Assembly: GCA_009760885.1 (NCBI GenBank) | Contig: CM019701.1 | Span: forward strand, 15,955,475 to 16,019,474 | DNA length: 64,000 nt | Source of the DNA: Achatina immaculata | Lineage: Eukaryota > Mollusca > Gastropoda > Stylommatophora > Achatinidae | Reading direction: 5' to 3' | In this document: piece by piece, positions 22,861 to 34,900 of the stretch | Layout of the letters: every line of letters starts with the position of its first letter | How positions within the stretch are numbered: position 1 is the first letter of the stretch | Notes under the pieces: model-generated | Databases searched by the model: none | Told to the model about the DNA's origin: nothing | What the model saw: only the letters and a program-made list of their open reading frames with translations | Program-made: the position numbers and the translations under genes

Positions 22861-24467
22861 CAAAAATAAAACTAAAATTAAGGAAAGCCAGAATCGGAGA
22901 ACACAGAAAGATACATTTTGATACAAGAAAACTGATAGACCAGCAAACAAGAAATGAATTCTCAATAATACTTAAGAACCGCTTCAGTGTCCTACAAGAC
23001 GAAGCAGAAATGTCCATATTAGAGTTCAATAAAACACTACAGGAAACAGCAAAAGAGGTGCTGGGATATCGGAAAAGGAGAAAAGAGGAATGGATAAGTG
23101 AGACCACATGGGAAAAGATAGAGCAAAGAAAAGAAATCAAGAAAAAATTACTGAACACCAAATCACAACGGCTTAAAGAACGAGTTTTAAGTAATTATGC
23201 ACAAAAAGACAAAGAAGTGAAGGAATCATGCCGTCAAGATAAACGTCAATATTATGACAACTTAGCAGAAACAGCAGAGAAAGCAGCATATACGAATGAC
23301 ATGAAAACCATATATAAAATCACAAAGCAGATTACAGGTAACTTCAATACAAGATGTGAAAGTGCAGTAAGAACACAAAATGGACAACTGGTTAGTGGAG
23401 AAAGAGAAAAAATTGAAAAATGGAGGGAACACTTTAACACCCTACTAAACAGAACACAAGCAGTACAAGCAATAGATATACCTGAAGCAAAAGCGGAACT
23501 AAACATCAATACAGGACCAATAACAATAAATGAAGTAAAAGAGGCGATAAAGATGCTAAAATCAGACAGGGCACCAGGTGAAGATGAAGTGACTGCTGAG
23601 ATGTTGAAAGCAGAAGAAACAGAAACACCAAAACAACTTTGCCGGATATTACAACAAATTTGGGATTTAGAAAAAGCCCCAGAGGAGTGGAAAACTGGTC
23701 TTATAGTAAAACTACCAAAGAAGGGTGACCTCAGAGATTACGGGAACTGGAGAGGCATTACCTTACTGCCACTCACTAGTAAAGTATTTTGCAGAATAAT
23801 CATCAACAGAATTGTACCAACACTTGAGGAAAAACTTCGGAAAGAGCAGGCAGGATTTAGGAAAGGAAGATCATGCATAGACCATATATTTGTACTTAGA
23901 CAAATATTAGAACAGGCAAATGAGTGGCATAGCACAACATATGCATTATTCATAGATTTTGAGAAAGCCTTTGACAGTGTCAACAGAGATGCACTGTGGA
24001 AAATCCTAAGATGGCATGGCCTCCCCCATAAAATAATTAATGTAATCAAAGCCCTATACGAGGGTTTTCAGTGCAAAGTTATCTGTGGAGAACATACCTC
24101 CAGCAGCTTTAGGGTACAAACAGGAGTGAAACAGGGATGTGTACTATCACCAACATTATTTATCTTGGCAGTAGACTGGTTAATGAAGGAGGCAACATCA
24201 GACAAACGCAGAGGATTACAATGGACCCTTGACATAGTGCTGGAGGACCTTGACTTTGCGGACGACATTTGTCTATTATCAAGCAGTCACAAAGATATGC
24301 AAGATAAAATAAACAAGTTAACCCAGAATGCAAACAACATAGGACTAAAGATCAATGTAGGAAAGACAAAGTTAATGAAGCAAAATGTGAACAACAGAAA
24401 TGTACTCAGAGTAGATAACAAGTTAGTGGAGGAGGTCAACGAATTTGTATACTTGGCAGCAGAGTAG
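22308..24467 (+). pseudogene. Endonuclease-reverse transcriptase main ORF, 719 codons (family D)
   Basis: The longest ORF in the window. After the endonuclease motifs (about residues 1-190) comes a coiled, lysine/glutamate-rich linker (190-400). The RT then follows, with SDRAPGEDEVTAEML, WKTGLIVKLPKKGDL, YGNWRGITLLP, EQAGFRKGRSCIDHI, FIDFEKAFDSV (first catalytic aspartate), GVKQGCVLSP and DLDFADDICLL. The last carries the FADD active site, where most relatives have YADD or FADD. The frame ends at two stops (24465-24470) caused by a frameshift, and coding-like sequence continues in another frame. This places intact catalytic motifs in one frame, so the break is probably young. Confidence 0.9.
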
Positions 24468-25027
24468 TAGAAAATGGAGACAGCACAGAGGACATCAACA
24501 GCAGACTTACTAGAGCAAACCAGGCTTTTGCAATGCTACAGAATATATGGAAATCAAATAAACTAAGCATAAATATGAAAATCAGGATATTTAAGAGTAA
24601 TGTTCTAAGTGTACTACTCTATGGAAGTGAATGCTGGAAAATCACCAAAACCATAGAAAACAAGTTGAATTCTTTCCAGACTAAATGTTTACGTAGAATT
24701 TAAAAAATATTTTGGCCAAACACCATAAGAAATAACATCTTATTGGCAGAAATGCAGATGAAACCACTGACAACAATTATTGAGGAAAGACGCTGGCGAT
24801 GGTTGGGACATGTGCTCCGAATGACTGACAACTCACTACCAAAAATAGCACTAAGATGGACACCACAGGGGAGCAGAAGTAAGGGTAGACCAAAAGAGAC
24901 ATGGAGAAGAACAACAGAAAGGATGTTGAGCAATAGAGGGCTCACCTGGGCAAGAGCAGAAAAAAAAGGCGAAAGACAGGCATTTGTGGAAAACCCTTGA
25001 GGAAGCCCCATGTGCCCTGGGCACTTA
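24461..25027 (+). pseudogene. C-terminal domain of family D retrotransposon protein
   Basis: After the frameshift, the sequence reads VLLYGSECWKITKTIENKL and then a stop at 24701. The frame open at 24743-25000 follows, with RRWRWLGHVLRM, SKGRPKETWRRT and GLTWARAEKK. GHVLRM and GRPxxTW are standard in the tails of these non-LTR proteins. A second copy of the last 270 bp lies at 27288-27559. Confidence 0.82.
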
Positions 25028-25051
25028 AGGTTCAGAGAGAGAGAGAGAGAG

Positions 25052-25940
25052 AAGATGATGGGTAGACGTGACTGACTTTCAGGACATGTAAGATGATAGG
25101 TAGATGTCACAGACTTGGAGGACATGTAAGATGGTTGGTATATATGACTGACTTTCAGGACATGTAAGATGATGGGTAGATGTCACAGACTTGGAGGACA
25201 TGTAAGATGATGGTAGATGTGACTGACTTTCAGGACATGTAAGATGGTGGGTATATATGACTGACTTTAAGGACATGTAAGATGATGGGTAAATGTCACA
25301 GACTTGGAGGACATGTAAGATGGTGGGTATATATGACTGACTTTAAGGACATGTAAGATGATGGGTAGATATGACTGACTTTCAGGACATGAAAGATGAT
25401 GGATAGATGTGACAGACTTTCAGGACATGTAAGATGATGGGTAGATATGACTGACTTTCAGGACATGTTAGATGATGGGTAGATGTCACATACTTGGAGG
25501 ACATGTAAGATGATGGGTAGATGTCACAGAATTGGAGAACATGTAAGATGATGGGTAGATGTGACTGACTTTCAGGACATGTAAGATGGTGGGTATATAT
25601 GACTGACTTTCAGGACATGTAAGATGATGGGTAGACGTGACAGACTTTCAGGACATGTAAGATGATGGGTAGATGTGACTGACTTTCAAGACATGTAAGA
25701 TGATGGGTAGATGTGACAGACTTTCAGGACATGTAAGATGATGGGTAGATGTGACTGACTTTCAGGACATGTAAGATGATGGGTAGACGTGACAGACTTG
25801 CAAGACATGTAAGATGATGGGTAGACGTGACAGACTTGCAGGACATGTAAGATGATGGGTAGACGTGACAGACTTTCAGGACATGTAAGATGATGGGTAG
25901 ACGTGACAGACTTGCAGGACATGTAAGATTATGTGTAGAC
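25052..25940 (+). repeat. 38-bp minisatellite, right part
   Basis: About 23 copies of the 38-bp unit, alternating between forms with 'gacagacttg' and 'gactgacttt'. In unit copies 1, 4 and 5 the same segment is present once (12745, 52645, 58865). Confidence 0.94.
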
Positions 25941-27213
25941 AAAAAGCTTCATCATCACAATCTTAGAGTTCACGCTCACAGATACTTCAAGCTCGGGTTC
26001 AAACCTAGCGATTGACAGACAAGTCCTAGGTTTATCACAGACACGGTGTTTACTATCCTACAATGCCTGCCAAATAGAAATTTTAATTTAAAAGTACTTA
26101 CGATAAGTGAAAAAATTATTATTCCAGAATCTCAAAATTGAAAGATATAATCTTGATAATGGTTACCAAAAGAAACAGGTCACAGTCAAATGATTAACAC
26201 TGCACTGCTACTTTTTAATATAATTGTATTATTCTCTGAAAATGTATCTATTACATACACTGTAGTTCATTGTTTAAATACGCGTGTTATAGTACAGAAT
26301 TACACATGGCACCATGTGCAAATATAATATACAAAAAATAGCTCTTTCTGCATCATTTAGAAATTCTGATCATGTCATTTACAAGCAGGCTGGAATAACT
26401 GGTAGTTTTTTTTATTATTATCTGTGTCACCCAGCACAGATAATTTGTAGATAATGAAAACATGATTAGTTTTGTACAAATGTATGCAATTAAACATTGT
26501 TTCTCAAACAGGTATTTAAAAACTGAATAACGGATGCGAACGTTAGCATTAATTATGTTTCTCATCTTTTATTGCTCCACAAATCTGATATACCTGGGAT
26601 TGCTACAGCCGGTATGTATCGCTTCTTAAGTTCTCTGTTATATAGACTACAGAGTCCCACCATACCTGTCATTACACTTGTGTAATTTGAAAATAGTTTC
26701 CAGATATTTATCGAACTTTTAAATTACCTATTTGATTTTTGCACATAAACTGGTGTAGAATGCATATATAATATATTTATTATCAGTTTTAAATATTACA
26801 TTTATCAATGATGTTGTCATGACTTAAGTATCAAATGCGTTATCATTTGACTACAAAATTACACAGCGAATCTGAAACTAATGCAGTTTATTATTGGGAG
26901 AGAACAGAGACATAAAGACAGCCCATAATTTCATGAATATCACAATACAGCTGGCAGTTTTTATACAAGAAATACTTATCTAATTTCTAAATCCTGTTCG
27001 TAAATTTATTTTCTATTTATCGTCATGTAGTGTTTAACAGCATATTAGTGTTAAAATGTATTCTGATTCGTGCAAGAACACGTTTCTTCATTTCGAAATA
27101 TTTATTTTCTGAGATTTCTAGCTGTTATGTGTATGATATATACTGAGAATTCTAGCTGTTATATGTAAGCTATAGATATTAGTTTGTACAATTTTTACTT
27201 CAGGTGCTGCTTA

Positions 27214-27261
<48 letters not shown>

Positions 27262-27287
27262 ATATATTATATATATATATATATATA
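27214..27287. repeat. (TA)n microsatellite, left of element fragment
   Basis: TA repeats with two phase breaks, immediately before a family D 3' fragment. Confidence 0.95.
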
Positions 27288-27557
27288 ACCACTAACAACA
27301 ATTATTGAGGAAAGACGCTGGCGATGGTTGGGACATGTGCTCCGAATGACTGACAACTCACTACCAAAAATAGCGCTAAGATGGACACCACAGGGGAACA
27401 GAAGTAAGGGTAGACCAAAAGAGACATGGAGAAGAACAACAGAAAAGATGTTGAGCAATAGAGGGCTCACCTGGGCAAGAGCAGAAAAAAAGGTGAAGGA
27501 CAGGCATTTGTGGAAAACCCTTGCGGAAGCCCCATGTGCCCTGGGCACTTAAGGTTC

Positions 27558-27559
<2 letters not shown>
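27288..27559 (+). mobile_element. Family D retrotransposon 3' fragment bounded by TA arrays
   Basis: About 270 bp nearly identical to 24763-25037 (RRWRWLGHVLRM through CALGT and the stop, then 'ggttcag'). Where the long copy ends in (GA)n, this one ends in (AT)n. It is flanked by TA arrays on both sides, which suggests insertion into a TA microsatellite or use of the array as target duplication. Confidence 0.88.

Positions 27560-27602
<43 letters not shown>
27560..27602. repeat. (AT)n microsatellite, right of element fragment
   Basis: About 20 AT repeats directly after the retrotransposon 3' end. Confidence 0.95.
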
Positions 27603-27604
<2 letters not shown>

Positions 27605-27837
27605 CTTTACTTATTACTTTATCCTATATATTTTATTCTTTATCCTTTATTGTAGGGATATTTTCTGGTGCTTGGCTTAAATCGCTAGCCGTTTGTAATT
27701 AACTCTAGTTCACATATGACGTACAGCCGTACATGGGATCACAAAACTGTACACTTCACAAACGATGACCAACCCAGATCCGAGCCCTTTCTTATGTGCT
27801 CAGTTTATTTCTCCCAACTAACGTTTCGTAGATTCAA

Positions 27838-28095
27838 GAAAATCAACACATAGCCCATTCTCTACCAACATCAACACATAGCCCATTCTCTACCAACATC
27901 AACACATAGCCCATTCTCTACCAACATCAACACATAGCCCATTCTCTACCAACATCAACACATAGCCCATTCTCTACCAACATCAACACATAGCCCATTC
28001 TCTACCACCATCAACACATAGCTCATTCTCTACCAACATCAACACATAGCCCATTCTCTACCAACATCAACACATAGCCCATTCTCTACCACCAG
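27838..28095 (+). repeat. 28-bp minisatellite
   Basis: About nine nearly identical copies of a 28-bp unit with 'cacatagcccattctctacc'. Confidence 0.94.
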
Positions 28096-28859
28096 CAACG
28101 ATCACTCAGAAACACATATTTATCAAGGCAGAAGTAACAATAAATTTAAGCACAGAACATGGACGTAACACACATTTACCAGATTGATTTAAAGACATAA
28201 AGGCTGACTGTTTTCGCAAACAAATAACAGAAAACATGAATCCAAGGCGAAAGTAAAGTCAAACATGACAAAGAAAATCCATCCATCACCTCACGTGACG
28301 CTCTTAATAAGTCTCAACATCTGCTTCATAGCTCTTGGCTTTCTCTTAAAGCACAAAAGCATATTACCAAATCGGGAGTTGACCATCCACATTCTTATCG
28401 CATGTATTATTAACTTGCTAACTCACGACATTATATCTCACAAGTGGCGGTGCCATCTCCTGCGCTTTATCATCAACAATGAAATGACTCAATACAAATG
28501 AACAATGTCGCATTTTATACATTATGACCCACATGGGATGAACAGATGGTATCATTATGTAGTTATGATCAGCTGGCACTAGCAAAACATAAAATGCGCA
28601 CAAAAAAAAAAACCTATGATAAACCAGTCCACATGAATTCAACGAAATTATACAATATATCATAGAATGGTAATGAAAATCAATATGATGGTATGATTCA
28701 TACAAAACCTCAATCTACTTGAAAACACATTTATTACAGTTAACAGCGAACACGCTTCACGTACACATTTACAACACACTAACCTCTGACCTACAATAAT
28801 TTACATATAAAAATCCACGATATGAGGCGGCTAAGGCAACTTGGTTCATAGCAGAAACA

Positions 28860-28948
28860 ATCATTTATTCCACATCACCATATCAGAAACATTTCTTCCA
28901 CATCACCATATCAGAAACATTTCTTCCACATCACCATATCAGAAAGCT
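28860..28948 (+). repeat. 28-bp tandem repeat, three copies
   Basis: Three copies of a unit with 'ttccacatcaccatatcag'. It is unrelated to the array at 27838. Confidence 0.88.
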
Positions 28949-29143
28949 TCAATATTACACATCCATATATTCTACGATTACATCTTATCTTATATCTTAT
29001 ATCTTTCCCGTCACATAGGGCTTGCAAGGTAGTTCGCCAATTTTTCCTGTCTTCGGCGAGTCTTTCAACATCATCAAGGGATTTAATGTCTGTTAATCTG
29101 GCCCCTCTCTTAATAATGTCCTCTTTATAATTTCACGCGGTCT

Positions 29144-31079
29144 ATCCACCAAACTGTTAAGGAGATAATACCACCAAAAAAAGAAGCCCCTAAAAATAAA
29201 TGGATGACAGACGACATCTTAGGACTGATGGACAAGAGGAGGAGGAGTAAAAATAACGAGAAAAAATATAACAAGATAAATAAAGAAATAAGACGCAAAT
29301 GCAGAGAAGTAAAAGAAGTGTGGATAAATGAGCAGTGCAGACAGATAGAGGACTCTCATATTAAAGACAGCAAAAACATGCACAAACGAATTAATGTACT
29401 CACAGGCAGGAAAACAAAATATACCACAGGATGCCTGAAATCGAAAGAAGGTAAAATGTTAATGGGAAAAGAAGACATTGTGGACAGGTGGACAGAGTAT
29501 ATCGGTGAGCTATATGGAGGAGAAAGACCAGAATTAACACCAGATACTGAAAACTGTGATGGACCACCAATACTTGAAGATGAAATCATAGATGCCATCG
29601 AACACATGAAGAAAGGAAAAGCGACTGGGCCTGATAATATAACAATAGAAGAAATAGAGGCACTAGAGGAGACAGGAATAAAAATAATAACCAAGTTACT
29701 GAATGACATTTACAACAGTGGTTATATTCCCAGTGACCTGATTAAATCCACGTTTATAGCACTACCAAAGAAACCAGGTGCAAAGGAATGTGACGACCAC
29801 CGGACTATCAGCCTCTCATGTCACATAACGAAGCTACTTCTGAGGATAATTATGAGAAGAACAAGGAAAAAGATAAAAATAGAAATAGCAGATGAACAGT
29901 TTGGATTTGTTGAAGGAAAGGGAACACACAATGCCATTTATGCTTTATGAACACTAACAGAAAGAGCTTTAGAAGTACAGAAAGATCTCTACTTATGCTT
30001 CATTGATTACACCAAGGCATTTGACAAGGTGAAACATAATGAAATTATTAAAATGCTTGAAGACATCAATATAGACGGCAAAGACCTGAGGATTGTAAAA
30101 CATCTATACTGGCAGCAAGAAGCAGCAGTTCGAGTTGAAAATAGAATTGGAAAATATCAACCTATAAAACAAGGGGTGCGGCAAGGATGTGTACTATCTC
30201 CAGACCTTTTTTCTCTGTATAGCGAGAATATTCTAAGAACAATCATCACAGAACCAGGCATAAAAATTGGAGGATACAATATTAACAACCTTCGGTATGC
30301 TGACGACACAGTACTGATAGCTGAGAGCCAACAAGACCTGCAAAATCTCTTGGATAAAGTCGCCAAAGAAAGTGAACAGAAAGGCCTTACTTTGAACATC
30401 AAAAAGACAGAGACTATGGTTATATCTAAGAAACAGAATCCACCAGCTTGCAGTATTAAATTAAATGGAACTATTTTAAAGCAGGTGCAGAAATTCAAAT
30501 ACCTTGGAGCAGTAATAACTTCAGATGGGAAATGCAAAACAGAAATTAGGAACAGAATAGGCCAAGCAAAGACTGCATTTCAGAGAATGAGAAACATATT
30601 AACCAACACATCCTTATCAATGAATGTTAGAAAACGAGTCCTAAAATGGTATATTGAACCTGTCTTGTTATATGGAAGTGAATCATGGACAATGGGCAAA
30701 TCTGCACAAAAATCATTGGAAGCAGCAGAAATGTGGTTTATTAGAAGAATGTTGCAAATCCCCTGGACAGCAAAAATAACTAATGAAGAATGTATGAGAA
30801 GAGCTGGAGAGACAAAAAACCGTGTCAAAAAGATAAGAGAGAGACAATGTACTTTCATAGGACATGCAATGAGAAGAGGGGGCATTGAAAATATTATAAC
30901 AACAGGAAAAATAGAAGGAAGAAGATCAAGAGGAAGACCAAGAGAAATGATACTGGACAGTCTGACGGGATGGTGTGAGAGGAGATCACCAACTGAACTG
31001 ATGGCCTGCATGAAGGATCGGATACTCTGGAGAAGCATAATAGCCAACGCCAGTCGGCACGGCACATGATGATGATGAT
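29144..31079 (+). mobile_element. RTE retrotransposon (family A) nested in family B
   Basis: A 1.9-kb plus-strand element, 5'-truncated before the RT, ending in (ATG)n. Five bases, ggtct, occur at both junctions (29139-29143 and 31080-31084). It is younger than its host element. Confidence 0.88.
29204..31069 (+). pseudogene. RTE reverse transcriptase with a single in-frame stop (family A)
   Basis: Two ORFs (29204-29950 and 30029-31069) share one frame and are separated by a TGA at 29948-29950. Across the stop the protein is continuous: AIYAL, stop, TLTERAL. Motifs: [48 protein letters not shown] (first catalytic D, at about 30010), [22 protein letters not shown] (active site), [31 protein letters not shown] and [14 protein letters not shown]. 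The endonuclease is absent. A CGA-to-TGA change would explain the stop. No frameshift is visible in 620 codons, so this copy is relatively young. Confidence 0.9.
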
Positions 31080-32050
31080 GGTCTGCCTCTTTTTCTTCGG
31101 CCTGTTGTGTTCCACTTGGTAGCTTGTTTTGGGATTCTCTGATCATTTCTTCTCATCATGTGACTAACATATGTCCATCTCCTTTTCCTGATCACCCATG
31201 AGACTGGTTGTTGTTCAGTCATCTGTCTTATCTCTGCATTGTTCTTGAATTCATTCCACTTGATGCCGAGTATTTTCCTTAGGCATTTGTTTTTAAAAGA
31301 GTCTAATTTCTTGTCTATTTCTTTAGTTGTTTTCCATCTTTCGCATGCATAAATGATGGTGGATTTTACATTTTAATTGAAATCTTAACTTGGTTTTTGT
31401 GTTTATAACTTTGAATGCCATATGTTCTAAAGATTCTTGTAGATCGATGGTGTTTTTTGCAAAACTAATTCTAACTTCCTTTCTGATGTCACCATCCTGG
31501 TCTACGTTGCTGGCAAGATATGAAAATTGATTGACTTCTTCAGTATCTTTCCCTTCTACGTATATTTTTCCATTTTGATTAATGGGAATTTTCATTATTT
31601 TTGTTTTGTCCTTGTTAATTTCAAGTCCTATTTTGCTAGCCAGTGAAGACAGGCTATCTGTTTTTTCTTGCATGGAATTCACATTGTTACTGATAAGAGT
31701 TATGTCATCAGCAAAATCAAGATCTTCTAGTTGGGTCCCATGTTCCCAGTTAATACTTGTGTTACCTGTGCAGCATTTTTTTCATTATGAAGTCTATTGT
31801 AATTCCAAAAAGCAAAGGAGACAATATACATCCTTGTTTCACACCTGTTTCAATCTGGAACCATTCGCTCATCCCTTCTTCTGTCTTGACTGCACAAACA
31901 TAACCATTGTAGAAGTCCTTAATGATGTTGACAATTTTAGATGGTATTCCATATAGATTTAACATTCTCCACAATGAATCTCTGTTTATGCTATCAAATG
32001 CCTTGTTAAAGTCTGTGAGGTTCAGGATTAATAAATTAGATTAGTAAAAA
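31080..32050 (-). pseudogene. Reverse transcriptase C-terminal half, family B
   Basis: Minus-strand frames in order: 31762-31974 with LNLYGIPSKIVNIIKDFYNG and GVKQGCILSPLLF; then 'DLDFADDITLI'-like coding around 31700 in another frame (FADD active site); then 31323-31682 with LASKIGLEINKDKTKIM and FSYLASNVDQDGDI; then 30986-31222 with KRRWTYVSHMMRRNDQRI and TTGRRKRGRP. Frameshifts separate them. The C-terminal 50 codons continue beyond the nested element at 28984-29143. Confidence 0.82.
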
Positions 32051-32099
32051 TACGATTACATGCTACCCCTAAATACGTCTTACCCAGCCATATGCCTCG

Positions 32100-32845
32100 G
32101 ACAAAAAGTCTGCGTTCTCAATTCCCCTACATACCATAACATCATCACATGACTAAAACATACACGAGTATCCCCGACCTACCATAACATCATCACATGA
32201 CTAAAACATACACGAGTATCCCCGACCTACCATAACATCATCACAAGACTAAAACATACACGAGTATCCCCGACCTACCATAACATCATCACATGACTAA
32301 AACATACACGAGTATCCCCGACCTACCATAACATCATCACATGACTAAAACATACACGAGCATCCCCGACCTACCATAAGAACATCTCGATACTAAAACA
32401 TACACGAGCATCCCCGACCTACCATAACATCATCACATGACTAAAACATACACGAGTATCCCCGACCTACCATAAGAACATCTCGATACTAAAACATACA
32501 CGAGCATCCCCGACCTACCATAACATCATCACATGACTAAAACATACACGAGTATCCCCGACCTACCATAAGAACATCTCGATACTAAAACATACACGAG
32601 TATCCCCGACCTACCATAAGAACATCTCGATACTAAAACATACACGAGTATTCCCGACCTACCATAACATCTCGATACTAAAACATACACGAGTATTCCC
32701 GACCTACCATAAGAACATCACGATACTAAAACATACACGAGTATCCCCGACCTACCATAACATCTCGATACTAAAACATACACGAGTATTCCCGACCTAC
32801 CATAACATCATCACATGACTAAAACATACACGAGTATCCCCGACG
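32100..32845 (+). repeat. 45/48-bp minisatellite with interleaved variants
   Basis: About 15 units ending in 'catacacgagtatccccgac'. Type 1 units carry 'aacatcatcacatgact', type 2 units 'aagaacatctcgatact', and short units 'aacatctcgatact'. The types alternate instead of forming blocks. Confidence 0.94.
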
Positions 32846-33752
32846 GGAAACCCCAGGTGACGCTTGACCTTGACCTCAGAATCGGACGGTTCGGAAAACA
32901 AAAAGCAAACCTCTCTTTCAAGTTTATGTGATTCTTCTTTGTTTTTGTGGAGAAGAGGAACAAAACGTTTTCAATGGTATTTTGAGAAAATGTGAACATT
33001 TTACAACAGGTTTTGTGTTATGGATGAAAATGTTGATCAGAGACGAGAAGTATAACGATCTGTTTACTTCATTTTTATTACTCAATGATTGCAGATAGCG
33101 GTATGTATTGTTCTGTTTATTTCCGTTAAGATACATTGAACGCGTCTGTTTTATTTATTGATGGACCTTTCTATTTGTAAATTTTCAAGCTCTTCGTCGA
33201 ATGTTTCTTTCACATATTTTTGAATTCTGCAGACAAAGTGTTGAAACATCTATGTGAAACACCTATGTGAAACAGAATTCAGTGAAACAATATCCAATGT
33301 CTCAGATACAATTTGCCAGGCCGCTGCATTTAATTATTTTCAATAAGGAGAAAATGTTGTACTAGAGGGAGTTAGTAGACATCAGTCAAGGACAACAGCT
33401 GTTAAAGTTAGGATTGTACTGTCCTGTGACGCTTAATAGAAACACCATTACATAAGAACACCTTTTCTATCATAAAAGTAAATCTGGTAAGCCATGTTTT
33501 CAACAAAATAACGAATTCCAGAATGTGAAAATTTACTACATGCTTTTGTTTTGTGTTGTTGTTGTTTTTTTTTCATATTATGTTAAGATTTTCAAAAATA
33601 ATAGTTGAAGCATTATGTGACATTTATATCCAAACTGTTAAAAAATAAATGTAAACATTTGGTGTATCAGGATAATGAAAACAAATGTGACACATCTTTT
33701 AGCATCAACATTATAACATTCCAAAGAAGTCCATGGTTTGTCCCATCTATAA

Positions 33753-33756
<4 letters not shown>

Positions 33757-33815
<59 letters not shown>
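33757..33815. repeat. (CA)n microsatellite
   Basis: About 29 CA repeats, expanded from the short CA run present at this unit position in other copies. Confidence 0.95.
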
Positions 33816-33817
<2 letters not shown>

Positions 33818-34213
33818 AGATCCCCACCCTTTAATCCTCTTTAATCATACACAGCGTTACCATTCCTTCGGTTTCTAATTACACCAAAGCAAGTCAGAAT
33901 ATTCAATATTGTAAAATAAAACTATAAAACAACTTTATGTATTTATGTTAATGAATACAAGATTTCTAACTTTGATTTAAATAATCTAATAATTTTGTTA
34001 TCACACCTTCACCGTCTTTTTGTTGTTGTTTATTTAGTTTTATACAGTCAGTCTAAAAATGTGTTACACAAAAAACAGTTTCTGGTCATAGACCTAAACG
34101 TAAATCAGTTTTTATCCTTTGTATAACCATACACAAACTCAAGTCAGAGTTTATCCTGGCTACAATCATACACAAAGATGCAATCAATCAAATAAATAAG
34201 AGTTCGTCTAGAC

Positions 34214-34888
34214 ATATAGTTAAACATTCATTCATTCATTTGCATGTCTCTTGAGGAACTTTGCCTCCCAAACAGCACTCCTGTAGGCCTCTCAGTTGTG
34301 AGAAAGATGCCCTGCTGCTGATGCATCCATTTGCAGATTTTCAACGATGTCTTGCAGCCATCTTGATCTTGATCTTCCTCTTTCTTTTCCCATTATGTAC
34401 CCTTCCAAGACGGTCTTCTCTAAATTATCCTTGCGTTTAATGTGTCCAAAATATTAAGTTTTCTTTGTTGAATCTTCTTTACTAGCCACCCTTCTTCGAT
34501 ATTAAGTTCTTGTTGTATGGATATATTTGTTCTTTTTTTGTGTCCATGATATTTGAAGAACTCTTCTGTAGCATTTACATTCAAAGGCATTTATGTGTTT
34601 TTCAGCTGTTTTGAGTGTCCAGGTCGCACAAGCATATGTTGCAATGGGAAAGATGCATGCCTTTAAATTCTTATTTTTGTAGTTCTGTCTGTTCCTCTCC
34701 ATAGATTCTTTAATTGTTTTACTTTCTGAAGAGCGATAGATGTCCTCCTTTTAATTTCTCTCATTGTATCTCCATTATTAGTTTGTAGTGATCCAAGATA
34801 TTCAAAACAAATTCACTTCTTCCAATTTTCCCTCATTAATACATATTTCAGCCACTTTGTTTATTTTGTCAGTTTTGTCATCAATTTT
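34214..34888 (-). mobile_element. RTE-like retrotransposon 3' part (family C)
   Basis: About 0.67 kb on the minus strand: (AATG)n tail, C-terminal tail, and part of the domain after the RT, including FPIATYACATWTLKTAEKHINAFECKC. It is 5'-truncated near 'gtcatcaattt', where the family's plus-strand copy at 49330 continues differently. It is longer than the copy at 1823. Confidence 0.8.
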
Positions 34889-34900
34889 GTCACAAATACT

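Larger units (their letters stand above)
21920..25051 (+). mobile_element. Near full-length RTE-like non-LTR retrotransposon (family D)
   Basis: A 3.1-kb element with about 200 bp of 5' leader, endonuclease, reverse transcriptase and a C-terminal tail, ending in (GA)n. It is flanked by aagatgatgggt at both 21908-21919 and 25052-25063. That is the expected 12-bp target duplication, though in a tandem array phase coincidence must be considered. Its protein type is often annotated in animal genomes as 'craniofacial development protein 2-like', an artefact of retroelement endonucleases. The clade is probably RTE or close to it. Two frameshifts and one stop disable it, yet it is the best-preserved long element in the window. 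Confidence 0.88.
16406..26735 (+). repeat. Macrorepeat unit, copy 2 (interrupted)
   Basis: It resumes at 'atctatagtatag' and matches copy 1 from about 180 onward. A composite transposon block sits at about 16765-19005. The unit continues to about 20750, then skips to the later segment at about 21370, so the middle of the unit with the TATC array is missing and is replaced by a Penelope-like stretch. From 21725 a 38-bp minisatellite has grown from a sequence that is single-copy elsewhere, and it hosts a family D element. The copy ends with the next anchor at about 26735. Confidence 0.7.
27603..28983. other. Unassigned insertion sequence in copy 3
   Basis: Not part of the unit. It holds two short tandem arrays (listed separately) and scattered short ORFs without recognised domains. 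No gene is supported. Confidence 0.4.
28984..32050 (-). mobile_element. RTE-like retrotransposon (family B) split by a nested element
   Basis: A minus-strand element in two parts (28984-29143 and 31080-32050), separated by a family A element. The outer pair tacgattacat at 28973-28983 and 32051-32061 is an 11-bp target duplication for the whole. Joining the parts conceptually matches the uninterrupted copies at 4249 and 42285 across the break ('cacgcggtct' to 'gcctcttt'). It is 5'-truncated within the RT domain. Confidence 0.9.

Noticed and set aside
22493..23161. Minus-strand ORFs rich in hydrophobic residues opposite the family D element
   Set aside because: Antisense shadows of a real, motif-rich plus-strand retroelement frame.
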